64,000 bases of DNA from Nonomuraea roseoviolacea subsp. carminata (GTDB taxonomy: Bacteria; Actinomycetota; Actinomycetes; Streptosporangiales; Streptosporangiaceae). Under the pieces are notes generated by a model. That model did not search any database. It was not told the DNA's origin and worked only from the letters and a program-made list of their open reading frames with translations. Below, in pieces: positions 1 to 8,055 of the stretch. The first letter of the stretch is position 1; each line of letters begins with the position of its first letter. Where the stretch lies: contig NZ_JAMZEC010000001.1 of the NCBI RefSeq assembly GCF_024172185.1, positions 9,461,001 through 9,525,000 on the forward strand, read 5' to 3'. Position numbers and translations under genes: made by a program.

Positions 1-705
1 TCGCTGCCGTACGCCGACCCGCTCGACACGCTGACGTTCGTCGCCGCGGCCACCCGGCGGCTCCTGCTGGGGACCGCCGTGCTGCTGCTGCCGTACCACC
101 ACCCCGTGACCCTGGCCAAGCGGCTGGCCACCATCGACCTGCTGTCCAAGGGCAGGATGCGGCTGCTGACCGTGGGCGTCGGCGCGCTGCCGGGCGAGGC
201 CCGGGCCGTGGGCGTCGACTTCACCACCCGGGGGCGGCGCGCGGACGAGGCGATCGACGTGCTGCGGCTGCTGTGGGCGGGCGGGGAGGAGGGCGTCTCG
301 TACGACGGCGAGTTCTTCTCCTTCGAGGACCTGTGCAGCTTCCCCAAGCCGGTCGGGGACGCGGGGCTGCCCATCCACGTCGGCGGGTCGAGCGACGCGG
401 CGGCCCGCCGGGCCGGGCGGCGCGGCGAGGGCTGGTTCCCCGGCGGCCGGCTGAACGCGGCCGAGCGCGCCGCCCAGTGGGAGCTCGTCCGCTCCTCCGC
501 CGCCGAGGCGGGCCGCGACCCGGACGCGCTCGACCACACCCGGTGGGGCACGATCGACATGACGCCCGAGCGGGCCGAGGAGCTCGCGGCGGCCGGCGTG
601 ACCCGCGTCGTCGTCTCGCCGGCCTCCCTCGACCTGGACGAGCAGTGCGAGCAGATGTCCGACTTCGCCCGCCGATTCGGCCTCGCGGGCACCGAATCCT
701 CCTGA
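1..705 (+). CDS. Luciferase-like (LLM class) F420-dependent oxidoreductase, 5'-truncated by window edge
   Basis: The reading frame is open from base 1, so the N-terminus lies outside the window; about 234 residues are visible. The opening residues (SLPYADPLDTLTFVAAATRR, followed by a Leu-rich beta strand and LPYHHPV.LAKRLATIDLLS) are the characteristic core of bacterial luciferase-like monooxygenases, and the GVGALPGEARAVGVDF and IPVHVGG-type (LPIHVGGSS) segments fit the F420-binding TIM-barrel subgroup common in actinomycetes. Such enzymes use reduced F420 or FMN to oxidise or reduce small organic substrates; the substrate cannot be read from sequence. It is cytosolic and lacks a signal peptide in the visible part. 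It could use FMN instead of F420. Confidence 0.85.
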   Translation, partial: SLPYADPLDTLTFVAAATRRLLLGTAVLLLPYHHPVTLAKRLATIDLLSKGRMRLLTVGVGALPGEARAVGVDFTTRGRRADEAIDVLRLLWAGGEEGVSYDGEFFSFEDLCSFPKPVGDAGLPIHVGGSSDAAARRAGRRGEGWFPGGRLNAAERAAQWELVRSSAAEAGRDPDALDHTRWGTIDMTPERAEELAAAGVTRVVVSPASLDLDEQCEQMSDFARRFGLAGTESS

Positions 706-766
706 ACGGGCATCGGATCCTCCCGAACGCGCCCACCGTCCGCGCTCGTCCGGCTACGGTTCCGGC

Positions 767-1096
767 ATGGGCGACAGAAACGAGGACCCGGACCGGGAGG
801 CCTCGATGGCCGGAGCGGACATCTGCCACGGCTGCGCGGGCCGCAAGGTGCAGCGGCTCGGCCGGCTGTTCCTGCTGTGCGTCGTGTGCCGGGGGCGCGG
901 CTGGGTGGGCGGAGAGGACCCCGGGCCGTGGCCGGAGCCGGACAGCCCGCCGCCGGTGTGGGAGGACCCGCGGTGGCTGGACCCGATGGTCGCCGCCGCC
1001 TTCGCCTGCCGCTACTGCCTGGGCAACGGCTCGGTGCAGCACGTTGACCGCGGCCGGAAGCTCATGGTGACCATGCCGTGCGCGTGCGGCGCCTGA
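767..1096 (+). CDS. Small zinc-ribbon protein with DnaJ-like CxxCxGxG motifs
   Basis: A 109-residue protein. It carries four cysteine clusters: CHGC near residue 22, CVVCRGRG near 38, CRYCLGNG near 81 and a terminal CACGA. The CxxCxGxG spacing is that of the DnaJ zinc-finger repeats, which bind two zinc ions, so this is probably a small zinc-binding protein. No J domain or enzymatic domain is present. It starts at ATG 767, 61 bp after the oxidoreductase gene. The role is unknown; proteins of this size and pattern in actinomycetes are usually annotated as hypothetical. The coding call rests on the ordered cysteines and strong GC3 codon bias. Confidence 0.75.
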   Translation: MGDRNEDPDREASMAGADICHGCAGRKVQRLGRLFLLCVVCRGRGWVGGEDPGPWPEPDSPPPVWEDPRWLDPMVAAAFACRYCLGNGSVQHVDRGRKLMVTMPCACGA

Positions 1097-1252
1097 GGGG
1101 CTGACGGACGCAGACGTCCGGCCGGGGCGCGGCACCGGCCAGGAACCGGTCCACGTCGAGGTCCTGCCGGTGGGGGCGGGCGGTGGCGGGTCAGCCATCA
1201 AAGCACTTAGCATGCTGATGCAAATCACTCGCAATAGCCGGGCGGAGTTCCC

Positions 1253-2359
1253 ATGCACGATGCGTCTGACGGCGGTGCGCCCGTGCGACGGTCGCTGTTC
1301 CTCCACGCGCCCCTCCGGCGCAGGCCGCGCGCGATGCTGGAGCAGATGCTCCGCCTGGTGGACGAGGACACCCCGCCCGACGGCCCCGACGGTCCCGTGG
1401 CGGTGCTGGAGCGCCGGCTGGCCGGCCTGCTCGGCAAGGAGAGCGCCCTGTTCTTCCCGAGCGGGACGATGGCGCAGCAGGTCGCGCTCCGCGTCCACGC
1501 CGACGCGCGCGGACGCCGCACCTTCGCCGCCCACCCGCAGTCACATCTGGACGTGTGGGAGGAACAGGGCTACAACGCCGTCCACGGCCTGCGGTTCCGC
1601 CGCACCGGCGACCCCTTCGAGCTGATGACGGCACGCGACCTCGCGGCGATCGGCGAGCCCCTCGCGGCGGCCGTCTGGGAGCTGCCGCAGCGCGACCTCG
1701 GCGGCCTGCTCCCCGAGTGGGACGACCTGTGCGACCAGGTCGCGCTCGTGCGGGCGTCCGGTGCCGCCGCGCACCTGGACGGCGCGCGGCTCTGGGAGGC
1801 GCAGACGTACTACCGGCGGCCCCTCGACCAGATCGCCGGCCTGTTCGACACGGTGTACGTCTCGCTCTACAAGAGCCTGCAGGGCGTCCGCGGCGCCGTG
1901 CTCGCCGCGGACGCCGACACGGTGCGCGCCGCCGCGGTGTGGCGGCAGCGGCTCGGCGGCGGCATCGCGGACGCCTGGCCGCTCGCCCTGGCCGCCATGG
2001 CCGGTCTCGACACGCTGCCGCCCCGCATGGCCGCCTTCCGGGACCACGCGATCGCCATCGCCGCCGCCGTCAACGCCGACGGCGCCGCGCGGGTCCATCC
2101 CGATCCGCCGCAGACGCCGATCTTCCACGTCCACCTGCCGGCCCCCAGGGCGGCCGTCGAGCGGGCTGGGGCCGCCATCCTCGCCGAGCAGGGCGTCCAG
2201 CTCTGGGGACGGGTACGGTCCGGGCCCGATCCGTCGCGCTGCAGCTTCGAGGTGACGGTCGGCGAGAACGCGATGGACTTCACCCCCGACGAGGTGGCCG
2301 CCCTCGTCCGCGACCTGCTGGCCCGGGCGGGGGTCACGGCCGGTCGCGCAGCAACCTGA
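1253..2359 (+). CDS. Threonine aldolase-like PLP-dependent beta-eliminating lyase
   Basis: A 368-residue fold-type I PLP enzyme of the threonine aldolase family, which cleaves L-threonine or related beta-hydroxy amino acids to glycine and an aldehyde. Visible landmarks are the cofactor phosphate-binding FFPSGTMAQQVAL segment near residue 66, HLDGARLWEA near 172 holding the PLP-ring aspartate, and YVSLYKSLQG near 203 with the Schiff-base lysine. Length is normal for the family. The start ATG is preceded by GGCGGAG. Its 3' end overlaps the convergent Nudix gene by 26 bp. Specificity may be broader than threonine, since the N-terminal region differs from classical LtaE proteins. Confidence 0.85.
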   Translation: MHDASDGGAPVRRSLFLHAPLRRRPRAMLEQMLRLVDEDTPPDGPDGPVAVLERRLAGLLGKESALFFPSGTMAQQVALRVHADARGRRTFAAHPQSHLDVWEEQGYNAVHGLRFRRTGDPFELMTARDLAAIGEPLAAAVWELPQRDLGGLLPEWDDLCDQVALVRASGAAAHLDGARLWEAQTYYRRPLDQIAGLFDTVYVSLYKSLQGVRGAVLAADADTVRAAAVWRQRLGGGIADAWPLALAAMAGLDTLPPRMAAFRDHAIAIAAAVNADGAARVHPDPPQTPIFHVHLPAPRAAVERAGAAILAEQGVQLWGRVRSGPDPSRCSFEVTVGENAMDFTPDEVAALVRDLLARAGVTAGRAAT

Positions 2360-2915
2360 GGTAGACCGGCGCCAGCAGGTCCGTCGACGTCTCCCTCAAC
2401 GCCTCCTCCACGGTGACCAGACGGGAGCCCAGCTCGTACCCCTCGGTGTCGACCCACGCCGAGTCCGGCCCGCCCTCCCGCCCGGACGCCTCCGCCTGGC
2501 AGACGATCTGCAGGAAGTCGGGGTACGGGGTCGCGGGGTCGGGCGGCTGGGGAAGCAGGTGCGTCAGATGGAGCCAGCCCATGCGCCGGACGCTGCCGCG
2601 GTCCACCCACCAGCCGGTCTCCTCGCGCACCTCCCGCACGATGGTGTCCGTGTACGACTCCCCCGGCTGTCGCCGTCCGCCGGGCCAGGGGTGGGAGCCG
2701 TCGGCGTTCTCGCAGAAGACGATCGAGTCACCGACCCGGACGACGCACCGCACCGACGTGACCAGGTCGCTCGGCACCTCCGCGTGGGAGGTGTGGGCGC
2801 CGACGCGGAGCGGCAGCCGCCCGCCCGCCCACGCGATCTCATGGCTCTCGACCGGGGCATCGACCTCCAGGAGGCGGGCCAGGTCGGGGTGACGCTCACC
2901 GAAGCCGGGTCTCAT
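2334..2915 (-). CDS. Nudix hydrolase
   Basis: A 193-residue protein. It contains a complete Nudix box at about residues 79-101: G-x5-E-x7-REVREETGW, which binds the divalent metal that cleaves nucleoside diphosphate-linked substrates. A WPGGRRQPGES segment leads into the box as usual. The C-terminal part (about 120-193) is family-specific and does not identify a substrate; housecleaning of damaged nucleotides is one option. GAGGAG lies upstream of ATG 2915. The stop falls inside the 3' end of the convergent aldolase-like gene, so the two transcripts overlap in antisense. Confidence 0.85.
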   Translation of the reverse strand: MRPGFGERHPDLARLLEVDAPVESHEIAWAGGRLPLRVGAHTSHAEVPSDLVTSVRCVVRVGDSIVFCENADGSHPWPGGRRQPGESYTDTIVREVREETGWWVDRGSVRRMGWLHLTHLLPQPPDPATPYPDFLQIVCQAEASGREGGPDSAWVDTEGYELGSRLVTVEEALRETSTDLLAPVYLRLLRDRP

Positions 2916-2968
2916 CAGCGGGTCAACTCCTCTTCTCAGTGGGTCGACTCCTCTTCGATCTTGCCCTT

Positions 2969-3080
2969 CTGGGTCTTCCCGCTCCTGGATCTTCCCGCTC
3001 GTGGGTCTCCGCGCTCGTGGGTCTCCGCGCTCGTGGACCTTCGCGCTCGTGGGTCTCCGTGCTCGTGGACCTCCGCTCCC
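2969..3080. repeat. Tandem repeat, seven units of 16 bp
   Basis: Seven consecutive 16-bp units run without interruption; the most regular read GTGGGTCTCCGCGCTC, two copies of which (3001-3016 and 3017-3032) are identical. Units at both ends have diverged (CTGGGTCTTCCCGCTC, CTGGATCTTCCCGCTC). Weaker copies seem to extend left towards 2920. The array sits in the 408-bp spacer between the divergent Nudix and universal stress protein genes, upstream of the Nudix start. I see no gene in this spacer; apart from this array it holds only the dispersed hairpin repeat at 3142-3256. Confidence 0.9.
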
Positions 3081-3141
3081 CTTGGGCCGCCCACCCCTTG
3101 AGCCTTCGCCCCGGGTGAAGATCGGCAGGCCCGGTGTGTCT

Positions 3142-3256
3142 CGGCAGGGCCCGGGGTCCGGGGCCGGGAGGCCCCGGCCGGGGGTGCGGGGCGCGAGCCC
3201 CGCTCAGGGCGTCCGAGCGGAGTGAGGGCCATGCCTTGGGGGTTCGAAGGGGGCGA
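3142..3256 (+). repeat. Dispersed GC-rich double-hairpin repeat, copy A
   Basis: One of four copies in the window (others near 8265, 12213 and 18625). It begins with GGTCCGGGGCCGGGAGGCCC and continues through GGGGTGCGGGGCGCGAGCCC and GGGCGTCCGAGCGGAGTGAG. Two perfect stems are visible: CCGGGGCC/GGCCCCGG around a GGGA loop and GCGGGGC/GCCCCGC around a GCGA loop. Both loops are GNRA tetraloops. This copy ends with CTTGGGGGTTCGAAGGGGG, a tail shared in part with copy D. It lies upstream of the universal stress protein gene. Its role is unknown. Confidence 0.85.
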
Positions 3257-3323
3257 AACGGCGATACCCATGACAAGAGCTCCGGCGCGACGGGGGGTCG
3301 CGGGAGCGGGTGAGGTGACGACC

Positions 3324-4199
3324 ATGACAGAGCCGATCGTCGTCGGGTTCGACGGATCGCAGTCCTCGCAGCAGGCCCTGGCCTGGGCGGAGCAGGAGGC
3401 GGCCGTCCGTGACGCGCCGCTGCGCGTCCTCCACGCCATGGCGCGCTGGTCACCCGACGTCCTGCTGGTCCCCGAGCCGTCCGGCTGGGAGATCGAGGCG
3501 GACAAGGCCGCGCGCGAGCAGCTCACGCAGGTGGCGGCCGAGATCCGGTCACGGCGGCCGCGGCTGGAGGTCACCACGGACGTGGTCGGTGACCGGCCGG
3601 GGGACGCGCTCGTCCACGCTTCCGAGGCCGCGCAACTGGTGGTGGTGGGGAACAGGGGGCGCGGCGGGTTCGCCGAGCTGCTGCTCGGCTCGGTGAGCCG
3701 GCACGTGGCCACCCGCGCGCCGCGTCCCGTGGCGGTCGTCAGGGAGAAGCCGGCCGGCGAGCCCATCGCGCGGTACGGGGTCGTCGTCGTGGGGGTGTCG
3801 GGGCTGGCGGGCGAGGACGGCGTGCTGGAGTACGCGTTCCGGGAGGCGGTGCTGCGGGGATCGGTCCTGCGGGCCGTCCACGCCTGGACGCACCCCGGCA
3901 CGGTCGAGCCCTGGACCGTGGAGCCCGTGGTCTTCGACACCGAGGCGACGGGACGGGACGAGGCGCAGCGGCTGGCGGGGTTCCTCGTCCGGACGGCCGA
4001 GAGGTTCCCGGACGTGGAGCTCAGCGCGCAGGTGGTGCGCGGGCATCCGGGCAAGGCGCTGGCCGCCGCCTCGGCGGAGGCCGACGTCGTGATCGTGGGG
4101 GCCGCGCACGGCGCGACGGGGGCGCTGCTGGGTCTCGGCGGTACGGCTCACGCGATTTTGCACCACGCGCGGGCGCCGGTCATCGTGGTCCGCGGCTGA
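3324..4199 (+). CDS. Universal stress protein with two UspA domains
   Basis: The start is placed at ATG 3324 because GAGGTG lies just upstream and the Usp fold begins immediately (MTEPIVVGFDGS); the same frame is open further upstream but that part runs into the dispersed repeat. The 291-residue protein has two tandem Usp domains (about 3-140 and 148-290). The first ends in VVVGNRGRGG..LLGSVS, a full ATP-binding G-2x-G-9x-G(S/T) motif; the second has the related GAAHGATGALLGLGGTAH. Tandem, ATP-binding Usp proteins in actinomycetes are typically induced by hypoxia or stationary phase. It is cytosolic and monocistronic. Confidence 0.88.
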   Translation: MTEPIVVGFDGSQSSQQALAWAEQEAAVRDAPLRVLHAMARWSPDVLLVPEPSGWEIEADKAAREQLTQVAAEIRSRRPRLEVTTDVVGDRPGDALVHASEAAQLVVVGNRGRGGFAELLLGSVSRHVATRAPRPVAVVREKPAGEPIARYGVVVVGVSGLAGEDGVLEYAFREAVLRGSVLRAVHAWTHPGTVEPWTVEPVVFDTEATGRDEAQRLAGFLVRTAERFPDVELSAQVVRGHPGKALAAASAEADVVIVGAAHGATGALLGLGGTAHAILHHARAPVIVVRG

Positions 4200-4242
4200 T
4201 CAACCACGACGCTCGTCCGCGCTGCGCCGCCTATTGACGTAG

Positions 4243-4440
4243 CGGCGCGGGGGCTGGCGCCGGCACGGCACGCGCCCCCAGCGTGACAGGTTCGGCGCCG
4301 AGGAGATGCGCCGCTGGTACGTCGAGCGGGACGCGCTGGACGGGGACGACATCGTCATCGGTGAGGACTCCTCGCCGGAGGAGACCGTACGGCGCATCCT
4401 GCGCGACACCGGCCTGCCGATCGGCCCGCCCCCGGTCTGA
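4243..4440 (+). pseudogene. Probable 3' remnant of a lost gene
   Basis: Downstream of the universal stress protein gene an open frame ends at TGA 4438-4440 and encodes a protein-like, acidic tail: FGAEEMRRWYVERDALDG followed by a GDDIVIGEDSSPEETVRRIL segment and RDTGLPIGPPPV. The composition (balanced charged residues, helix-forming EETVRRIL) is that of a real C-terminus. An in-frame TAG at 4240-4242 and the absence of a credible start and N-terminal domain suggest that only the end of a gene survives. A 44-residue product from ATG 4306 is possible. I do not recognise the family with certainty; it resembles the end of small P-loop kinases. Confidence 0.4.
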
Positions 4441-4586
4441 GGGGAGGCGGGCCCGCGGGGTTTCCTCGATGGTAGGGCTGGCACTACCGGAAGGACGGGC
4501 GGCAGCGGGGGTCCGCGCCTCCCCTCCCCCACGCGATGCTGACAAGCGATCACCCATGACCGACTTCGTCAGCATCGGAGACAGAT

Positions 4587-5615
4587 GTGACTGTGGTGGA
4601 GGCGTCCCGCTCGCAGCGGGGCAGCGACTTCGCGAGGTTGTCGCGCCGTGTCGCGGAGGCGGGGCTGCTGGAGCGGCGGCCCGGCTCCTACGCGGTCCGG
4701 ATCGGGCTGGTCGCGGCCCTGTTCGCGGGAACCTGGGCGACGTTCGCCGTGGTGGGCGACTCCTGGTGGCAGCTGCCGGTGGCGGCGCTGCTCGCCGTGG
4801 CCTTCGCCCAGGTGACGCTGCTGGCCCACGACCTCGCGCACGGCCAGATCTCCCGCTCGCGGCGGACCGCCCGGATCGCGGGACTGCTCGTCGGCAACCT
4901 GTCGGTCGGTCTGAGCTACGGCTGGTGGATGGACAAGCACACCCGCCACCACGCCAACCCCAACCACGAGGACCACGATCCCGACGTCGCCCCGGACATC
5001 CTCCTCTGGTCGCGCAAGCAGGCCGAGGCCGCGCGCGGGCTGCCGCGGCTGGTCGGGCGCTGGCAGGCGTGGCTGTTCTTCCCGCTGCTCACCCTGGAGG
5101 GCGTCAACCTGAAGGTGTCGAGCTTCCGCGCGCTGTGCCGCCCCTCACTGAGGAACCGCCCGGCCGAGGCTCTGCTGCTCGTCGCGCACGTGCTCCTGTA
5201 CGCCGGTGCGCTGTTCGTGGTGCTGCCGCCCGGCAAGGCGCTGGCCTTCCTGGTCGTCCACCAGGCCTGCTACGGCGTCTACCTGGGCTGCACGTTCGCG
5301 CCCAACCACAAGGGCATGCCGGTGCTGACGGCGGAGGACGAGCTGGACTTCCTCCGCCGCCAGGTGCTGACCTCCAGGAACGTCAGCGGCGGACGCCTCA
5401 TGGACATCGCGCTCGGCGGCTTGAACTACCAGATCGAGCACCACCTGTTCCCCGGCATGCCCAGCGCGAACCTGCGCAGGGCGCGGCCCATCGTGCGCGA
5501 CTACTGCCGTTCGCTGGGCATCGAGTACGTCGAGTGCGGGCTGATCGCGTCGTGGGGCCAGGCCCTGCGCCACCTGCACGACGTGGGCCGGCCACTGCGC
5601 CGCGCCCGAACCTGA
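4587..5615 (+). CDS. Membrane fatty acid desaturase (acyl-lipid/acyl-CoA type)
   Basis: A 342-residue integral membrane di-iron desaturase starting at GTG 4587. The three histidine clusters that bind the iron pair are present: HDLAHG near residue 80, HTRHH near 118 and a C-terminal QIEHHLFPGMP near 279. Hydrophobic segments at roughly 40-75, 95-110, 195-235 and 245-260 anchor it in the membrane. The QxxHH form of the third box is that of front-end and related acyl-CoA desaturases. It would introduce a double bond into membrane acyl chains, using an electron donor encoded elsewhere. Length is typical of the actinobacterial members. Confidence 0.9.
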   Translation: MTVVEASRSQRGSDFARLSRRVAEAGLLERRPGSYAVRIGLVAALFAGTWATFAVVGDSWWQLPVAALLAVAFAQVTLLAHDLAHGQISRSRRTARIAGLLVGNLSVGLSYGWWMDKHTRHHANPNHEDHDPDVAPDILLWSRKQAEAARGLPRLVGRWQAWLFFPLLTLEGVNLKVSSFRALCRPSLRNRPAEALLLVAHVLLYAGALFVVLPPGKALAFLVVHQACYGVYLGCTFAPNHKGMPVLTAEDELDFLRRQVLTSRNVSGGRLMDIALGGLNYQIEHHLFPGMPSANLRRARPIVRDYCRSLGIEYVECGLIASWGQALRHLHDVGRPLRRART

Positions 5616-5651
5616 TCGACGGCCGCGCGACGTCGGCTAGGGTCCCGGTGC

Positions 5652-6479
5652 GTGAAGGAGTTGTTCGGCGGCGCCGCGCCGTACTACGCCCGACACCGTC
5701 CCGGGTACGGGGAGGCGGCGATCGAGCACCTGGCCGGGGCGTTCGGCGCGGACAGCCGGGTGCTGGACCTGGGCTGCGGGCCGGGAACGATCGCCATCCC
5801 GCTCGCCCGCCGAGTCCGGGCGGTGCTCGCCGTGGACCCGGCGGAAGAGATGCTGGCGGAAGGCCGGCGCCTGGCGGCAGGCGTCCAGCCCGTTGACCTC
5901 GCGCCACGCGAGCCCGCCGTCACGTGGCTGCGCGGCGACTCGACCACGCTTCGGACGCTGCCGCCGTTCGACCACGTGGTGATGGGCCGGTCGTTCCACT
6001 GGATGGACCGCGCGGCGGTGCTGGCGGAGCTGGACGAGCTGCTGCCGCCCGGCGGCGCGGTGGCGCTGCTCGGCCCGGCCGGGCAGCCGAGCGAGCCGTG
6101 GGAGCAAGGTGAGCCGTGGGAGCCGGACGTCCAGCCGTGGCAGCCGGTCGAGCGGCGGGTTTGTGCCCACTTCGGCCTCGACATAGACGCGGCGGCCCTC
6201 TCCTTCCGCGCCACCGGCGAGTCCCACCACGCCGTGCTGGCCGCCTCTCCGTTCCGCCGCCTGGAGTCGCGCACGTTCCGGCGGCGGCTCATCTGGGACG
6301 TGGACGGGCTGATCGGGCTCCAGCTCTCCTACTCCTACAGCTCGCCCGCCGCCCTCGGTGATCGCTTGCACGCCTTCGTGGACGCGCTCCGGGAGGCGCT
6401 GCTCACCGACAATCCGACCGGACAGTGGGAGCAGAACCTGGCGACCGAGGTACTGATCGCCAGACGGACGGGACGCTGA
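5652..6479 (+). CDS. Class I SAM-dependent methyltransferase
   Basis: A 275-residue protein starting at GTG 5652, 36 bp after the desaturase gene. Motif I is VLDLGCGPGTIAIPLA near residues 37-52, followed by the acidic residue of motif II (LAVDPAEEML) that contacts the SAM ribose. The early FGGAAPYYARHRPGYG segment is typical of the UbiE/trans-aconitate methyltransferase-like group. The C-terminal half carries the substrate site and is not diagnostic, so the substrate (small metabolite or lipid) is unknown. Co-transcription with the desaturase is possible. Confidence 0.85.
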   Translation: MKELFGGAAPYYARHRPGYGEAAIEHLAGAFGADSRVLDLGCGPGTIAIPLARRVRAVLAVDPAEEMLAEGRRLAAGVQPVDLAPREPAVTWLRGDSTTLRTLPPFDHVVMGRSFHWMDRAAVLAELDELLPPGGAVALLGPAGQPSEPWEQGEPWEPDVQPWQPVERRVCAHFGLDIDAAALSFRATGESHHAVLAASPFRRLESRTFRRRLIWDVDGLIGLQLSYSYSSPAALGDRLHAFVDALREALLTDNPTGQWEQNLATEVLIARRTGR

Positions 6480-6515
6480 CCGCTCGACGCCATGCACCGG
6501 GGCGGCTCCGACCCT

Positions 6516-6788
6516 TCAAGGCGCCGGCTGGACGTGCGCACAGGTATGGCCCTCGACCAAGTCCTCCCATACCGCGTACGCCCTCGCGTACGCGCCGCGG
6601 CATGCCTCCTCGTAACGGACTCGCCTGGGCCGGGGCTCGCGCCCGCGCGAAGGGGCGCGCCGCAGGATGAGGAACTGACCTCCCTCGGCCGCCCATTCGT
6701 ACGCGCCGCAACAGCACGTCTTGGTGACGCGGGTCCGGCCGCGCGGGACGTGCGGCTCCCAGGCGATCACGGTCGGCGGACCGGCCAC
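6516..6788 (-). CDS. Small cysteine-containing hypothetical protein next to the ATPase-fold gene
   Basis: A 90-residue protein, 26 bp downstream of the ATP-binding gene on the same strand. It contains a KTCCCGAYEWAAEGGQF segment near residues 23-39, which looks like half of a metal site, and a later HTC near the C-terminus, separated by a basic Arg-rich linker. No known domain is recognised. The coding call is supported by position, spacing and an amino acid composition unlike that of the opposite-strand frame. It converges with the methyltransferase gene. Confidence 0.55.
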   Translation of the reverse strand: MAGPPTVIAWEPHVPRGRTRVTKTCCCGAYEWAAEGGQFLILRRAPSRGREPRPRRVRYEEACRGAYARAYAVWEDLVEGHTCAHVQPAP

Positions 6789-6814
6789 GTATCCGTAGTC
6801 ACAGGCCGGGTCAC

Positions 6815-7201
6815 TCAGCCGCCGCGCGCGGTCGACTCACAGGGCACCCCGGACCACAGCTCGGCGTAGATCATGCGGCCGCCTCGGGTGGGCTTCTCGC
6901 CGTACGCGTCGGCCATATTCGAGACCATGCCGTGAACGTTCCGACCATGGGCGACGGTCTGGTCGTTCGGATAGTGCAGCTCGAACCGCACCCTGCCGGT
7001 GTTCGCCACCGTGATCAGGTTCAGCTTGCCGCCTGGCGCGGTCCGCTCCAGACCGATGGCGAACAGGCTCTCGACCACGGTGTAGGCGTCGGAAGCCCGC
7101 CCCGGCAGGTGCTGGTTGGTCACGGTATACGCGGCTCGGGAAGCGGCATCTGCGGCTTGAGAGAGCGCGGGGTAGTCCTGGATCCAGGTCGTCACGGTCA
7201 C
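6815..7201 (-). CDS. ATP-binding protein of the HATPase_c (anti-sigma/serine kinase-like) type
   Basis: The recognisable part begins at TWIQDYPALSQAADAASRAA and includes LNLITVANTGRVRFELHYPN, then a glycine-rich GRNVHGMVSNMADAYGEKPT, the small GHKL-type ATP-binding fold found in many short actinomycete regulators. I place the start at GTG 7201 (GTG 7195 equally possible). The frame stays open to GTG 7246, but that extension reads MQIASCIYRIFFSLV and would overlap a TATACA -10-like element. It is transcribed away from the damaged GntR gene across a palindrome-rich spacer. Such proteins usually act as anti-sigma factors or partners of HTH regulators; the partner here is unknown. Confidence 0.6.
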   Translation of the reverse strand: MTVTTWIQDYPALSQAADAASRAAYTVTNQHLPGRASDAYTVVESLFAIGLERTAPGGKLNLITVANTGRVRFELHYPNDQTVAHGRNVHGMVSNMADAYGEKPTRGGRMIYAELWSGVPCESTARGG

Positions 7202-7227
7202 CACCAGACTGAAGAAGATCCTGTATA

Positions 7228-7289
7228 TGCAGCTCGCTATCTGCACGTACAGCTTGCAAGCTGCATAGGCAGGACGTCAAGCTGTCCTA
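7228..7289. promoter_or_regulatory. Palindrome cluster between the ATPase-fold gene and the GntR gene
   Basis: The divergent spacer contains the perfect 14-bp palindrome CAGCTTGCAAGCTG (7250-7263), nested in a longer dyad with outer arms ATGCAGCT and AGCTGCAT, and a further inverted repeat AGGAC..GTCCT (about 7271-7288) directly before the GntR start. Such symmetric sites are expected for a dimeric HTH repressor acting on both promoters. That the adjacent GntR protein is the binder is inference. Confidence 0.55.
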
Positions 7290-8055
7290 GTGGATCAGCC
7301 GTCATACGTCCGAATCGCGGATGACCTGAGGCGCCGGATTACCACGGGCGAGCTCGGCCCCCGGCACACGCCTGCCCGGCCGACAAGAATTGGCTGAGGA
7401 GTACGACGCCGCTCAGGGCGTCGTTACTGAGGCCACGAAGTTGCTCACCCGCGAAGGGTTCCTCGTATCCCGGCCGGGAGCGGGAATGTTCGTGCGACAG
7501 CGCCCGCAGCGCCGGTCGCTGGTCCGCAGTTGGTTCCGGGAGCGTCAGGGCGGCTCGCCGTTCCGCCGGCAGATGGCGGAGCAGGGTCGCCACGGCTCAT
7601 GGGAGTACTCCTCCGACACGACACAGGCCCCGGCGGAGGTCCGGGAGCGGTTGGGTCTGGGCGAGCCGGACGGCGACCGGCACGATGTGATGCGCACCCA
7701 CTACGTGTTCTCCTCCGACGACGAGGGGCCGTGGATGCTCTCCACGAGCTGGGAACCGCTCGCGCTGACCAAGGGCACGCCGATCGCCTTCCCGGAGGCC
7801 GGTCCGCACGCCGGTCAGGGCGTCACGCACCGGATGGCCGCCATCAACATCCAGGTGGACGCCTGGAACGAGGAAGTGTGGGCTCGGGCCGCCACGATCG
7901 AGGAAGCGAAGCAACTAGGCATCGGCGCCGGCAGCATCGTCATGGTCGTCGAGCGCTCATACTTCGCCGGCGACCAGGTCGTGGAGACGTGCGACATGGT
8001 GGTCCCGGCCGACAGCACGAAGCTGGTCTACAACGGACCGGTCGGCGACATCTGA
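7290..8055 (+). pseudogene. GntR/HutC-family transcriptional regulator with a frameshift in the HTH region
   Basis: Translation from GTG 7290 gives the expected winged-helix N-terminus (PSYVRIADDLRRRITTGELGP) but then leaves frame at a run of five Cs (7358-7362). Removing one C restores GTRLPGRQELAEEYDAA and the rest of a normal GntR regulator up to 8055, with the second recognition-helix region, LLTREGFLVSRPGAGMFV, and a UTRA-type effector domain (about 75-245) including YFAGDQVVETCDMVVPA. The shift is either a genuine inactivating mutation or a homopolymer sequencing error. A shorter protein starting at TTG 7390 would lack the first helices and could hardly bind DNA. Confidence 0.75.

Noticed and set aside
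2969..3080. CRISPR-like array
   Set aside because: Units are contiguous 16-mers without unique spacers, and no cas genes are present.
3231..3256. GGTTCGAA resembling a tRNA T-loop in repeat copy A
   Set aside because: No acceptor, D or anticodon stems can be formed around it, and copy D has lost the motif.
2923..3453. Minus-strand 176-residue frame through repeat copy A
   Set aside because: Encodes the repeat and its tandem neighbour; similar frames appear at each repeat copy and do not represent genes.
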